Shown here piece after piece: positions 21,755 through 32,621 of a DNA stretch of 64,000 nt. The notes beneath the pieces are model-generated. The model saw nothing but the letters and a program-made list of their open reading frames with translations. It had not been told where the DNA came from and ran no database searches. The stretch spans positions 333,011 to 397,010 of the forward strand of contig JALJCO010001026.1 of NCBI GenBank assembly GCA_023101725.1, read 5' to 3'. The first letter of the stretch is position 1. Each line of letters begins with the position of its first letter. The translations under genes were made by a program, and so were the position numbers. The DNA is from Atherinomorus stipes (Eukaryota; Chordata; Actinopteri; Atheriniformes; Atherinidae).

Positions 21755-22330
21755 GCAGAGGGCAGCATGTGGCCCAGTGTGAGAGAACGTGGCGAGAAGC
21801 TGAGCGGCGGTTGGAGCTGGCGGAGGCCGTGGGCGTGGTAAAGGGCAGCATGTGGCCCAGTGTGAGAGAACGTGGCGAGAAGCTGAGCAGCGGTTGAAGC
21901 GGGCGGAGGCCGTGTCTGAGGTGGAGGCCGTGGGCGTGGTAGAGGGCAGCACATTGCCCAGTGCGAGAGATCGTGGCGAGAAGCTGAGCAGCGGTTGGAG
22001 CGGGCGGAGGCCGTGTCCGTGGCAGAGGCCGTGTCGGTGGGAGAGGGCAGCACGAGGCCTAGTGCGAGAGAACGTGGCGAGAAGCTGAGCAGCGGTTGGA
22101 GCGGGCGGAGGCCGTGTCTGAGGTGGAGGCCGTGGGCGTGGTAGAGGGCAGCACATTGCCCAGTGCGAGAGATCGTGGCGAGAAGCTGAGCAGCGGTCGG
22201 AGCGGGCGGAGGCCGTGTCCGTGGCGGAGGCCGTGTCCGTGGTAGAGGGCAGTACGTGGCCCAGTGTGAGAATGTGGTGAGAAGCTGAGCAGCGGTTGGA
22301 GCGGGTGGAGGCCCTGATGGACTGATGAGA
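21755..22330. repeat. Minisatellite, about 100-bp unit, six copies
   Basis: GAGAAGCTGAGC followed by (A/G)GCGGT recurs at about 21794, 21878, 21978, 22079, 22180 and 22279. Spacing is 84, 100, 101, 101 and 99 bp. Units include variants of GGCGGAGGCCGTG and GTGGCCCAGTG. Confidence 0.85.
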
Positions 22331-22354
22331 GCCACAGCTGAAGCGGCTATGGGC

Positions 22355-22759
22355 CGGATGAATGCACATAAGATACCAGACATCATTCCTTGTTGGTCTC
22401 CTCTCCACAGCCCCGTAACCGCAGCGCAGCCCTCACGTGACAAATGAACGAATGAAAGATCCGTATGAAAGATTATGAACGAACTAAAGTGCTTGCTCCT
22501 CCTTACCACACAGCCTGAGCAGCCTGACTGTTACAAAAGAACGATACCTGTGGGCCGACACAGTTGGTTGAGTCATGAACTAATCATTTCTGTTTCCTGT
22601 CGTCCTGCTGGCTGGCTGAGCTTACAGCTGCTGCCGTGAGGCGAGAGAGCGCAGTGCATGAAAATGAACGAATCGCTCCCTGAGAGGACTCATTACTTCC
22701 GAGTCATATAAAAGATTAGTTCATATTGAACGAATCGTTCGTGAACGACACATCACTAG
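22355..22759 (-). repeat. hAT-like non-autonomous repeat, copy 2
   Basis: Reverse complement of the repeat at 5053-5462. Ends CGAATCGTTCGTGAACGAC then ACATCACTAG. Nested between the minisatellite and the 22.8-23.4 kb GC-rich part of the Ngaro-like element, so it inserted later. Confidence 0.6.
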
Positions 22760-22769
22760 AGGACAGGTG

Positions 22770-23452
22770 AGGACCGGCTGTGGCGGCGCTGATACGTGTG
22801 GACGAGAGTAAGGAGCCGCGGTGTAACCAGTACCAGAAGAAAGGAAACGAGGCCGAGAAGAAGCGGAAGCGGTCGGACAGCGCCGGGACGGCAAGAGACG
22901 AACGAGAGGAAAAGAGAAGGAAACGAGCCGAGAGAGCTCCAGGACGGGCGGAGCAGGTGCGGGAGAGACAACCCAGAGTGTTGCAGGCGGCAGAGGCGGG
23001 GCTGCGACGTTGCGAGAAACCGGCCAGGAGGAAGCCGACCGGAGGAGCAGGAAGTGCCAAAGACCTGGCAGCGCTGGCGGGAACTGTTTGGGCAAGAGAA
23101 GGCGGCCGCGGGCCGGGAAGCTGGTCCGACTGCGGTGCGCCGCTCGAACGGCGTGGAGGCTGCAGGACAGCGGGTCCGAGGAGCGAGAAGAGCGGCGAAG
23201 CCGGCGGCCATGAGGCTCGACCGTGCGAGGAGGAGAGACGATCCGTGAACCGAGAGGTGAAGACACGAAATGCGTGGAGTACAGGCGGAGCGTCGGGCTG
23301 CGGTTGGAGCGCTGGGAAACTAGTCGTCCGAGGAGCGCAGCCACCCACAATGGTTGCAATGGACAATCAGCAGTGAGAGAACGAGGGCCACCGGCGGCGA
23401 GGAAGATGATGAGAAGCAGCGAACGCAGCAACGGCTGGAACGTCGGTAGGTC
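22770..23452 (-). other. GC-rich region of the Ngaro-like element
   Basis: Overlapping frames on both strands (up to 236 codons). Minus-strand peptides are rich in Pro, Ser, Arg and Leu, with faint resemblance to the peptides at 20.9-21.1 kb (for example GALSARFLLFSS versus GAFSAHFFLSFP). No known domain. Confidence 0.35.
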
Positions 23453-23582
23453 GTCGAGAGAACGAGAAACTGAGTTGATGAGGTGAGCGAGTATTTAAGG
23501 CTGCTCGGTGATTAGTGAGATTGGAGGCAGGTGTGGTTGAGGCGTGGTCCTGCTCCTGAACCTATGTTAATGAATTAACCTC
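23453..23582. repeat. Direct terminal repeat of the Ngaro-like element, right
   Basis: Same sequence and orientation as 18859-18984. It is the upstream end in element orientation. Confidence 0.85.
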
Positions 23583-24099
23583 ATGTCTGAAGCTGGATTT
23601 ATACTCGCACAGCATCTGTGTCCCATCAGGCCTGGTGACACAAAGGGAGTGTGTTTTTACTCAAGCGTAGGGTTACGGAATTTTGCTGCAGTTTCTTTTC
23701 AAGATCTGCAGGCGAAAGTAGGGCTGTTATTGACCAGGACACTCTACAGGATAGAGGTTTTTTTTTGTTTTTTTCAGCTCAATGATTAGCTAGAAGCTGA
23801 CATTCATTCATTCAGCTACAAGACCCAAACATCCAGAGGCATGTAACATGGCATGACCCATCTATGGTCTGAGCACGGGTCTCATAAGCAGACTGTTCTG
23901 GTCTGGACTTTTTGTCGGAGCAAATTTGCAAATCATTATTTGACTGGCTGCACAACTGGAAACTAAATGTCCACTTTCTCACAAGAAAAAGCTTTAAAGT
24001 TTGATGTTACTTCTGGCATAGCATAATTTAAAACTATGTTGTGGTTGTTTCAGATATATTTTCAGAGATACTTGCTTTTTGTTTCTAAAATAAAAGCGC

Positions 24100-24830
24100 A
24101 AATTTTATCCTTAGGTATTTCCAAGGGGCAAACTCCGCCTCAGAACAGTGAAGCTCTCTTCCTTGTTGGAAATAGTGTAATCCTCCCTTCATCCGCTAGG
24201 GGCTGGCTCCAAGAGCGAGCAAATCCCCATAGACTCCCATGTTAAAAACGCCAACTTCACAGCAGAAATAAACAGGTTTACAGCCTGGTTCAAAAAATCA
24301 TTTTAGGTTTATTAGGTCAAGTTTACCTTCATGTCAACTGTGAGGGGGGTGAATTTTTTTATAACTCATTCGTTTAGATGTTATTTATTCTTCAAATTAC
24401 ACATAATTAAGGGCGTGTCCTTATGACAGACCGGAAGCTCCGCCTGCCGACCGGAGGCTCCTAGTTAGCTCCCTCTTTGCTCTTAATAAGGTCTCAGTTT
24501 GTTACAGAGTCGCACAACGGCGGTGTTTAGTCAGCGAATTGCAAGTCTAAGCATGTCTTACCTTAACCATGCCGCTTAGGAGCCTTATCTTTGTTAGCTC
24601 CTCTCAGTTTCGTGTTAGCTCAGTTAGCGTTTAGCCCACAGTACGTCAGCTGTCAATCATTTGCCCCGCGGCCGCGCTGTGCCCATTTTAGGATTTTCCT
24701 GGAGTGACGACGTACGTGACACGGCAAGATGGCGACGGTAAGACACGCCCAACTGGCTTCACATTTCTCTATTCAGAAGAGACCGGAAGCTACGTCCAGT
24801 AATTATATACAGTCTATGGGTATTTCTTTA
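24100..24830. repeat. Common teleost dispersed repeat
   Basis: CCCATAGACTCCCATGTTAA near 24226 and ATATACAGTCTATGGG near 24807 mark a widespread fish repeat, with GACCGGAAGCTCCGCC-type blocks between. 23590-24100 shows nothing I recognise. At 24950-24973 GGGGGAAACACTG resembles an hAT terminal repeat without a found partner. Confidence 0.45.
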
Positions 24831-25139
24831 CAACAAAAGACAACAGATGTTTTATTGTTTTGTGAAAATGACCAGAAGTAGGCCTATTCACAACGGCTGG
24901 GTAGTCTGGTGTTATTTATCCGATTAATAAATCTACCCTGCCCTCCCAAGACTGTGAAGCTGGGGGAAACACTGCATATGCATTCTTCAAGTTTACAACA
25001 ACTTTACTAGAGCTAGAATTGACTTTGCACCAAATATCGCAACTTGAAGAAAGCATTTTCTTTTCTGAATTATTAAAAGATTTGGTTTTAACACATGATT
25101 ACAGTCTGGTAAACAACATAATTTGCAAATAGTTTGAGA

Positions 25140-25842
25140 TGATGAGTGACACTGTAACTACATGTTCAGACCAAATGTGGCAAAGATGCCTGAGCCTGCG
25201 CAACAAACAGGACAGCTTCAAAAGCGGCAAAATTATTTTGCCGCTTTGGAAGCTCTTCGCGTGACTGATGTCAAAGTCAAATAGCACTCGTCATCTAAAG
25301 GAGCCGCAAAACGGACTTCTTGACAGAAGCATTGCTGTTGCTCACCTGCTCCTCAGTTAAAGCTGCAGAGCTACAGGACATTTTGTGTGGTGATTAAATG
25401 AAAAACAGATCACAGAGTATTGACAAAAATCAAACTCTGGAACCGGTAGCCAATTAAGGAGAACATTATAAAGGATGGAATGAGCCAGAAAACACATAAT
25501 GAGACTCTCAGCATCCATGACAGAACGAGTGTGTTCTAGGAACCAACGTTATAAACTGTATGCATTCTTCTTTAGGCCTGCTCACCGAAGAACACCTCTA
25601 CTCTGGCTGGTTGCCGCCGGTTGCTGCTGAACCGCATTATAGCCAATTACCATAAAGTTAACCAAAGCTCAACCTCTCATCTGGTGCTGCTTTGGTCGTT
25701 TTTGCCACTTTTGACACTCTGGGCACGCGGCTGATGGTGGCAGACACCTTTGTTGCTCAGGATGCCTGACTCTCATTGAAAATATTTTAACTTCCAGCGT
25801 CCTTGCTGCTTTTGTCACTTTTGGTCTGAACGCACTGTAACA
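25140..25842. mobile_element. DNA element with 'GTTCAGACCAAA' ends, copy A
   Basis: It ends with CACTTTTGGTCTGAACGCAC (inverted: GTGCGTTCAGACCAAAAGTG) and starts with CATGTTCAGACCAAATGTGG. It matches 33866-35961 in the same orientation at both ends: GGACAGCTTC(A/G)AAAGCGGC left and ACACCTCTACTCT right. No transposase. This copy has the empty site for the element found at 34012-34350 in copy B. Confidence 0.65.
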
Positions 25843-25987
25843 GTTCTGCTAAATAGTTATCAATTAAAACTATATTTTAAAGTACATGATAAAAATTCAA
25901 ATACATTAGTTAATGGGAGGGCCTGATTTGTGAATGGGCGGGCCTTGCCCACCGGGGCCTGCCCATAGCACTGGAGGCCCTTTCAGA

Positions 25988-26568
25988 TAGGACGCGTTTT
26001 TCGCGGCGTTCACCGCGGGGTAGGGCGCAGAGTCGGCGAAAGAGCACAGCGGCAGCGAGCACGTCAGGCACGCGTTGCTAAGCGACAGACCAGGAAGTGT
26101 GTTCTCCCCGGCACGCTTTCGTTGTGAGAGATGTACCTCTCATGGTCGCAGCAAAGAGCTTTGCTCCAGAGGAGAAAGAAGAGATCAGCAGCAGAGAAAA
26201 GGGTGGGGGTCCACCTAGTCCTGATAACAAGGCAGAACGTGGGGAGTTCAGGCTCGTCCGCGAGCTGCATTCATTCACACAGACCTCTTCCAGGTTTACT
26301 TCAGGCTGAACAAGGACCACTTTTTTTCCCTGAACTGGCCTCTCCTATTGGACGCGCTAGGATGTCGTCACAGCGCGCTGCGCCCGAATTGAAAAATGTT
26401 CAATTCGAGCGCAGCGGCGTGAGCGCCACCGCGGCGGCATGCGCCCACCTTGCGCGCCGCGGTGCTCCGCGGCATGGCAGAACGCGCTGTTGCGGCGGTA
26501 CCACATACACAATGAATGGGTTTGCCGCCGTCCTCTTGCGCTTGCCGCGTTCTATCTGAAAGGGCCTT
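25988..26568. mobile_element. Harbinger (PIF)-like deletion derivative
   Basis: Terminal inverted repeats: CCCTTTCAGATAGGACGCG on the left and, inverted, CCCTTTCAGATAGAACGCG on the right. The interior around 26190-26330 encodes a scrap, NKAERGEFRLVRELHSFTQT, then by frameshift YFRLNKDHFFSLNW, which matches the N-terminal GEFHxLVxELR...YFRM pattern of Harbinger transposases. The catalytic domain is deleted. GC-rich ends are typical of the superfamily. Confidence 0.65.
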
Positions 26569-26574
26569 AAGGCT

Positions 26575-26727
26575 GCTCCCTGATGAAGTGTTCCAGACAG
26601 TTGCCGCTTGGATGAGACCCCGGGGAAGACCCAGGACACAGTGAGCTAGTGCATGTGGCCGGGGAGAGGGAAGTCTGGGCTTCCCTGCTTAGGCAGCTCC
26701 CCCGCGACCAGACCTCGGATAAGTAGC
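26575..26727 (+). repeat. Rex3-like LINE 3' end
   Basis: CCTGCTTAGGCAGCTCCC, CCGCGACCAGACCTCGGATA then AGTAGC is the standard Rex3/RTE 3' end. It lies directly next to an LRR exon. Confidence 0.6.
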
Positions 26728-26821
26728 ATGAAAGTGGAAGGATTTTACAATATTTGGAAGATGTTGGAGATTATTGCATCACAGAGACTGTCGGAAACAA
26801 ACTGTGAGAAACAAATCTGAC

Positions 26822-26986
26822 CTGAGAGTTTCCAGTTTACAGTGTGGACTCTTCAGTCCATCAGACAGCTGCTTCACTCCTGAGTCGGAGATACTCAGGT
26901 CCAGTTGTGTCAGCCTGGAGGACTGGGAGCTGAGGACTGAGGACAAAGCTGAACATCCTTCATGTGAGAGGGAACAGCTGCTCAGT
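26822..26986 (-). CDS. NLRC3-like gene, leucine-rich-repeat exon (first visible)
   Basis: A 165-nt exon with acceptor TTCAG before 26986 and donor GT at 26821-26820. The peptide [36 protein letters not shown], ending CKLETLR, matches the unit at 12056-12220, including the loss of NLQ. It needs two bases from the preceding exon (phase 2), but the NACHT exon ends in phase 0. A connecting LRR exon of the usual kind (phase 0 in, 2 out) should therefore lie between 27.0 and 30.6 kb, and I do not find one. Confidence 0.85.
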
Positions 26987-27244
26987 CTGAAGAGAAAATA
27001 ATAAGACACATTATATACTAGAATGATGATGGTAGAATGGCCCATATATGTACTTGGGTGAGTGACAAATACAGTGTCTGAAAATATATTTTTAAAAGTT
27101 TCTTCAAATGGATGGAAAGCATATTTTTGAGTCTGGAGCAATGTGTTAAAACAGTTGTGTTTGTTAAAGTACATTTCAAAGGGTTTGAATCCATTCTTTA
27201 CTGTATTTGTATCTTCTGTGCATAAAAAGTGGCACAACCAATTA

Positions 27245-27300
27245 TCTACAATATATACATATATAGATATATCTATATATATCTATATATAGATATATAT
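27245..27300. repeat. Palindromic AT-rich microsatellite
   Basis: ATATATAGATATATCTATAT-type repeats that can fold on themselves. Confidence 0.8.
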
Positions 27301-29318
27301 GTGTTTTTCTTATGATTTATTCTATGTCAAATCTTTGGCAAGTATCCCTTATTGTCTAGGAGTGAGAAACACATTATTATTTTTTTTGGTTGTATTTTGT
27401 ATGTACAATGTTTTAATGTTAGAGCGTTCCAATGGTCAAATATTTCTTGTTTTCAGTGTCTGATTTTATATTTAAATAGAGAAAAGTACTTTATAAATAT
27501 ACAAATGAGTGCAATTAATAAAATAGCTATTCCCTTCACAATAATATTTTACCTGGTCGCACCACCTGACAATTATTAGTTGTGCCACCTCACTAAATCT
27601 GTTAAGAAATAAGCTGAGTAATTGCATTTTCTACAAAAAATGCATTAGTCAACAGTTTTAACAGATAATAGAAACATCAGTTTAAATCCATTAAAAAAAT
27701 ACTTTCAAATGTAATTCAACCATTGTATGCCAATCTTGTATGCCAAGATTTCGAAACATTAAGTTCATAGCAGCTGGAATGCAAAAATAACTGGATACCA
27801 AACAAAAATTATTGTGCTTCACATAAACAGTTATGATTAAAAAATGTTCCAAAACATATTGAGGTGTTTGGTCAAAAGTGATAAAGGTAAATAACCTGTT
27901 TCAGGTGTGTGTATTACAACAGTCCCAGTCTGCATGAGTTCACTGTGTGTGCTGAGAATGGTTCTGGTTGTGACATCACTTAGAGGACATCTGTCTTGTA
28001 GAACAAAACTATCAGTAGGATGGGGCCATGTGATCTCCCTGTGCATGATCCTCGCTCGGACAGTGGAGATGACCTGGTGCAACATCATAGTTCCCTTTAC
28101 AGGGTTCAGTTCCCCCCCAGATGGCCCTATCTCACAATGACAAACAATCCTTCAAAAAATTCCTAGATCCAGACCGTGATCCGGATCAACAGCAAAATTT
28201 AAATGAGTTCTTCCTTGTGCCATTATCAACATTCCTAGGAAATTTAATTCAAATCCATTATATCCACTTGCAGACAGAATCTTTCTGAAGAACTCTATAT
28301 CATTACTAGACAGGGCTATATGGGGGAACTGAGCCCCCTGCAAAGGCAACTATGACGGTCATATAGAGGGAACTGAGGTGCTTGGTTGAGGTTTGAGCTT
28401 TTTGAGTGCTTTTCTAGTTACCACTTTCTCTTTTCTTTTGGTAAGCTAGGCTTCCCTTGCAGCTGGATCACTTTAATGTGTTCCCCGTGTCATGCTAGTT
28501 CCACTTTACTTGACAAAACTTCTAAAACTGTTGTGAAAATAGTCACAAAAATCATTTGAAAGTGTATAACATCTTTAACTTGGAGCTTATGGACATTTTA
28601 TAATAGTCTTAAAGCTTTAATCAACATTATTTATGACACATTGTGGCATTCCTATCAGTTGCACCACCTGGCTTACTGGTTGACCACCTGACTTTTGCAA
28701 ATAACTTCAAAATAAACAGGCTTCAACTTGTACTCTTACATCAGCTTTAGTATTCGTGAGTATGTTAGTACGCATATGTTTAGACTAAATTCAAGAGTTT
28801 TATGATAAAATAACATATTCATAGTTTTACACCGGTTGTACCAACTGTCATTGACAGTGTACCAGTCTGCCTACGAGTTGGAGAAAAGCTATATTTATCC
28901 ATATCTGATTGAGATTTACGAAACTTTTCACTCACTAATAAAGTCTACATGGGATCTTCTGGCTGCAGCAACGTCATGTTTGCTTTTACTGCCTCGTTAT
29001 GATACAATAAGTCATGTTTCTAGGACATACAAATTGTTGTGCAAAAGTTTTTAAGTGATCTCAAAAGTGTTAAACCATTACTGTTGATAAATGTTGGCTT
29101 ATTTGAAAGTTTTTAAATATAAAATTATGCCGTGAGGTTTTATTTTTCATTTATTATCATAAAAACATATTAAAAAGTTTTCTTAGTATGTTTATTAGCT
29201 TGCACGGTTGCACCTCCTGACATTTTGGGGGTTTGTGATGCCAAAACAACAACAAAAAAAAATTATTGAAATTTGCTAAAAGTTTATGAAACAAACAGTT
29301 TTATAGAATAAAATGATG
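27301..29318. other. AT-rich intronic sequence without recognised genes
   Basis: No supported coding sequence. Variants of GCACCACCTGAC recur at about 27557, 28658, 28682 and 29209. A fish repeat lies at 28147-28280. Confidence 0.5.
28147..28280. repeat. Common teleost repeat fragment
   Basis: CTAGATCCAGACCGTGATCC, GGATCA, then GAGTTCTTCCTTGTGCC and TTTAATTCAAATCCATTA follow the order of a widespread fish repeat. Confidence 0.5.
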
Positions 29319-29326
29319 CATGTAAT

Positions 29327-30588
29327 TAGGGCCGGGCGATATGACTAAAATCCCATATCACGATATAACAAATTTTATATCATGATAACGATATACATAC
29401 GATATAGCTTTTTTTTTGGGGGGGGGGGGGGGGTGTTCAATTCAATAATAATTTAATCAATAAATAATTTGTATTTAAAATGCAATGTGGAAATGCTGTT
29501 TCAAATCATCTACTGAACAAATAAAGGTCGTAGGTAGGAAATGTTTCTTCTACTTCATTTTGTCTCAGCAGGATGTGTTGGTGACATGATTTTAATACAT
29601 AAGCACAGAGAAGTTTATTGTTTAAACCTAAAATGACTTATTTTGAAACACCCGGAAGTGTTTTATTGTGAAGGGCGCTTAACTGGAACTGTTCTATCCT
29701 GTTGGCTCGGACTTGACTGTTATTATTGTTTCTGAACAGCAACTTCAGGCTGCTCTTCTTGTAAACTTTGCTGAACAAATAAATGTCCAGCAAACGATCG
29801 GAGCCTCCGTCATGATTGGGGAGCCTTCGCTTCGTAATAGCTGGGGCGCTTGCGGGCGCACAGTGCAGGTGTAAATGCTGGCAGGTGGAGGTCGGAGCAA
29901 AGCCGCTGCGCTGCGCTCAAGGACCCCCGTGAAAAGCCGGGGTAACAGTATCCGCCATTAGGCGCCTTACTGCAGTGTTTGTATTTGTCAAGATGCGCGG
30001 CGTGTATGGACACTTGCTGCAGCGTGCGTGGACACGTGCTACCGCGTGCATGTACGTGCTGAGTCTGACACACAGCGCATCTTGACCTAAAGAAAAAGGG
30101 GGGGGGAGACGGTGGCAGACGCGTTTCAGACCAGGATGATTGGTTCTCAATAAGATGTCCAACCAAACCAAACCGAGGCGCTTGTAGTTAAGAGGGACGA
30201 CTTCTGTTGCATGGATGTGGTTTGGATATATATAAAAAAGGCCGACACGGTCACGGACCAGACTACAGAAGGTATCTCGGCTCTTGAGACTGCCGTCAGT
30301 CTTTTTATATCCAAGCCACATCCATGCGACAGAAGCTGTCTCTCTTTTAGGTAAAAGCCTCTCAGTTTGGGTCGGCTGGTCATCTTGTTAAGAATTAGTC
30401 TAATTACACCCGTCTGAGAGGTCCGCCATCATCTTCCTCCATGATTGCAGCATGCGTGTGCACGCAGCGCATCTTGATTAAATACTGCAGGAAAGCGCCT
30501 ATTGCCATATAAACGATAGGGCTTCATATGAAACAATAGAAGTTTTCTATCGTCCAGACGATATATATCGTTATATCGCCCAGCCCTA
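29327..30588. mobile_element. hAT-like non-autonomous element with 8-bp target duplication
   Basis: Terminal repeats TAGGGCCGGGCGATAT (left) and, inverted from the right, TAGGGCTGGGCGATAT differ at one of 16 positions. CATGTAAT occurs directly outside both ends (29319-29326 and 30589-30596), an exact 8-bp target duplication as expected for hAT. The 1262-bp body has a second inverted pair (near 30191 and 30300) and a G-run near 29419, and no transposase. It lies in the NLR intron, 89 bp from the donor of the NACHT exon. Confidence 0.85.
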
Positions 30589-30676
30589 CATGTAATGGAT
30601 TTATCAAATTTTTCTTAAAAAGCGATGATACACTCAGACACAAAAATATGCATGTCATGTTCATGACCCACTTGAC

Positions 30677-32475
30677 TTTGTTGGAGGCTTTGACCACTGG
30701 CAGCAGCCTCAGAAGAACCTCCTCTGAAGGAGAGTATTTCTGCAGGTCAAACACCTGCAGATCTTCTGATGATGACAGTAAGATGAAGATCAGAGCTGAC
30801 CACTGAGCAGGAGACAGTTTATCTGTGGAGAGACGTCCTGATCTCAGGGACTGTTGGATCTCCTCCACTAGAGAAGCATCATTCAGTTCATTCAGACAGT
30901 GGAACAGATTCATGCTTCTCTCTGCAGACACATTCTCACTGATCTTCTTCTTGATGTACTGAACTGTTTCCTGATTGGTCTGTGAGCTACTTCCTGTCTG
31001 TGTCAGCAGGCCTCGTAGGAGACTCTGATTGGTCTGAAGTGAAAGACCCAGGAGGAAGCGGAGGAACAAGTCCAGGTGTCCATTTTGGCTCTGTAAAGCC
31101 TCGTCCACAGCTCTCTGATGGAGACGTTTAAGTTTTGGTCTCTTTAAGATTGTGGACATCTTAGAAGATTTTTCTTGTTTGTCTTCCATCAGGTTGACTC
31201 CAGACCTGTTAAAGGTCAGACGGACATGAAGAGCAGCCAGAAACTCCTGAACACTCAGATGGACGAAGCTGAACACCTTCTCCTGGTACAGTCCCTCTCT
31301 CCTCTTTAAAGATCTGTGTGAACAATCCTGAGTAAACTGAGGCTGCTGTGATATCGATGCCACACTCTGTCAGGTCTGATTCATAGAAGATCAGGTTTCC
31401 TTTCTGCAGCTGATCAAAAGACAGTTTTCCCAGAGACTCCATCATCTCCCTGCTCTCTGGACTCCAGTGTGGATCTGTCTCAGCTCCTCCATCATACTTG
31501 ACCTTCTTGATTTTGGTCTGGACCACCAGGAAGTGGATGTACATCTCAGTCAGGGTCTTGGGAAGCCCTCCTCCCTCTCTGGTTTCCAGTACATCCTCCA
31601 GAACTGTAGCAGTGATCCAGCAGAAGACTGGGATGTGGCACATGATGTGGAGGCTTCGTGATGTCTTCATGTGGGAGATGATCCTGCTGGCCTGCTCCTC
31701 ATCTCTGAACCTCTTCCTGAAGTACTCCTCCTTCTGTGGGTCAGTGAAGCCCTGACCTCTGTCACCATGCCAACACAATCAGGAGGGATCTGATTGGCTG
31801 CTGCAGGTCGTGTGGTTATCCAGAGGCGAGCAGAGGGAAGCAGTTTCCCCCTGATGAGGTTTGTCAGCAGCACATCCACTGAGGTGGACTTCCTAGGGTC
31901 AGTTAGGACTTGAGTTTTATTGAAGTCCAGAGGAAGTCGACACTCATCCAGACCATCAAAGATGAAGACCACCTGGAAGTCTTCAAAGCTGCAGATTCCT
32001 GCTTCTTTGGTTTCAGTAAAGAAGTGATGAACAAGTTCCACCAAGCTGAACTTTTTATCTTTTAGCACATTCAGCTCTCTGAAAATCAGTGGAAACATGA
32101 ACTGGATGTCTTGGTTGCTTTTTTCTTCAGCCCAGTCCAGAGTGAACTTCTGTGTTAAGACAGTTTTCCCAATGCCAGCCACTCCCTTTGTCATCACTGT
32201 TCTGATTGGTTCATCTCTCCCAGGTGGGAGTTTAAAGATGTCTTCTTGTCTGATGGTTGTTTCTGGTTTGTGTGGTTTCCTGGATGCTGTTTCAATCTGT
32301 CTGACCTCATGTTCATCATTGACCTCTGCAGTCCCTCCCTCTGTGATGTAGAGCTCTGTGTAGATCTGCTCCAGAAGGGTCGGCTTTCCTGCTTTAGCAA
32401 TCCCCTCAAACACACACTGGAACTTCTTCTTCAGAGAAGATTTCAGTTTACGGCCACAAGCTGAAGCCAGAAGTT
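30677..32475 (-). CDS. NLRC3-like gene, FISNA-NACHT exon with two compensating frameshifts
   Basis: The large exon of a fish NLR-C receptor, about 1.8 kb. It opens [18 protein letters not shown] (FISNA), then has the Walker A loop [14 protein letters not shown], Walker B with [17 protein letters not shown] and the [16 protein letters not shown] sensor segment. Next come [15 protein letters not shown], the helical part with [15 protein letters not shown], and the ending [10 protein letters not shown] before the donor at 30676. The protein would bind nucleotide and oligomerise in cytosolic immune sensing. Seen: one G is lost in the run at 31750-31752 (after VTEVR) and one extra base lies at 31293-31295 (after EERG), so about 455 nt read in another frame and the frame then recovers. 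Either two base-calling errors or a pseudogene. Confidence 0.85.
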
Positions 32476-32621
32476 CTGAATGAAAAGAATAAATAAGATG
32501 AGTCAGTAAAGATTTCAAGCCTGTGAAGAATGAGGATGTGAATATGTGATGTTCCAGGTGTTGAGACATCAGTAAAATGTCATTTATCCAGCAGCTTCCA
32601 TCTTTTGTGAAATCCTCTTAC

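Larger units (their letters stand above)
18859..23582 (-). mobile_element. Decayed Ngaro/DIRS-like tyrosine-recombinase retroelement
   Basis: Near-identical direct repeats (18859-18984 and 23453-23582) bound about 4.7 kb. On the minus strand, in order from 23.5 kb down, the interior carries GC-rich Pro/Ser-rich frames (gag-like position), a minisatellite, a reverse transcriptase end with RNase H, then a tyrosine recombinase C-terminus. That order (RT, RNase H, YR) and repeats that are not classical LTRs are known for Ngaro/DIRS elements. Most of the RT core is missing and the frames are broken. A 0.4-kb hAT-like repeat is nested at 22355-22759. Confidence 0.6.

Noticed and set aside
20164..22408. 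Very long minus-strand frames (483 and 643 codons)
   Set aside because: GC-rich DNA with open frames on both strands and in several registers, a minisatellite inside, and no known domain except the short RT/RNase H segment at the lower end.
26131..26559. A 142-codon frame in the GC-rich Harbinger element
   Set aside because: The family-like residues are split between frames; the element is a deletion derivative without a usable transposase.
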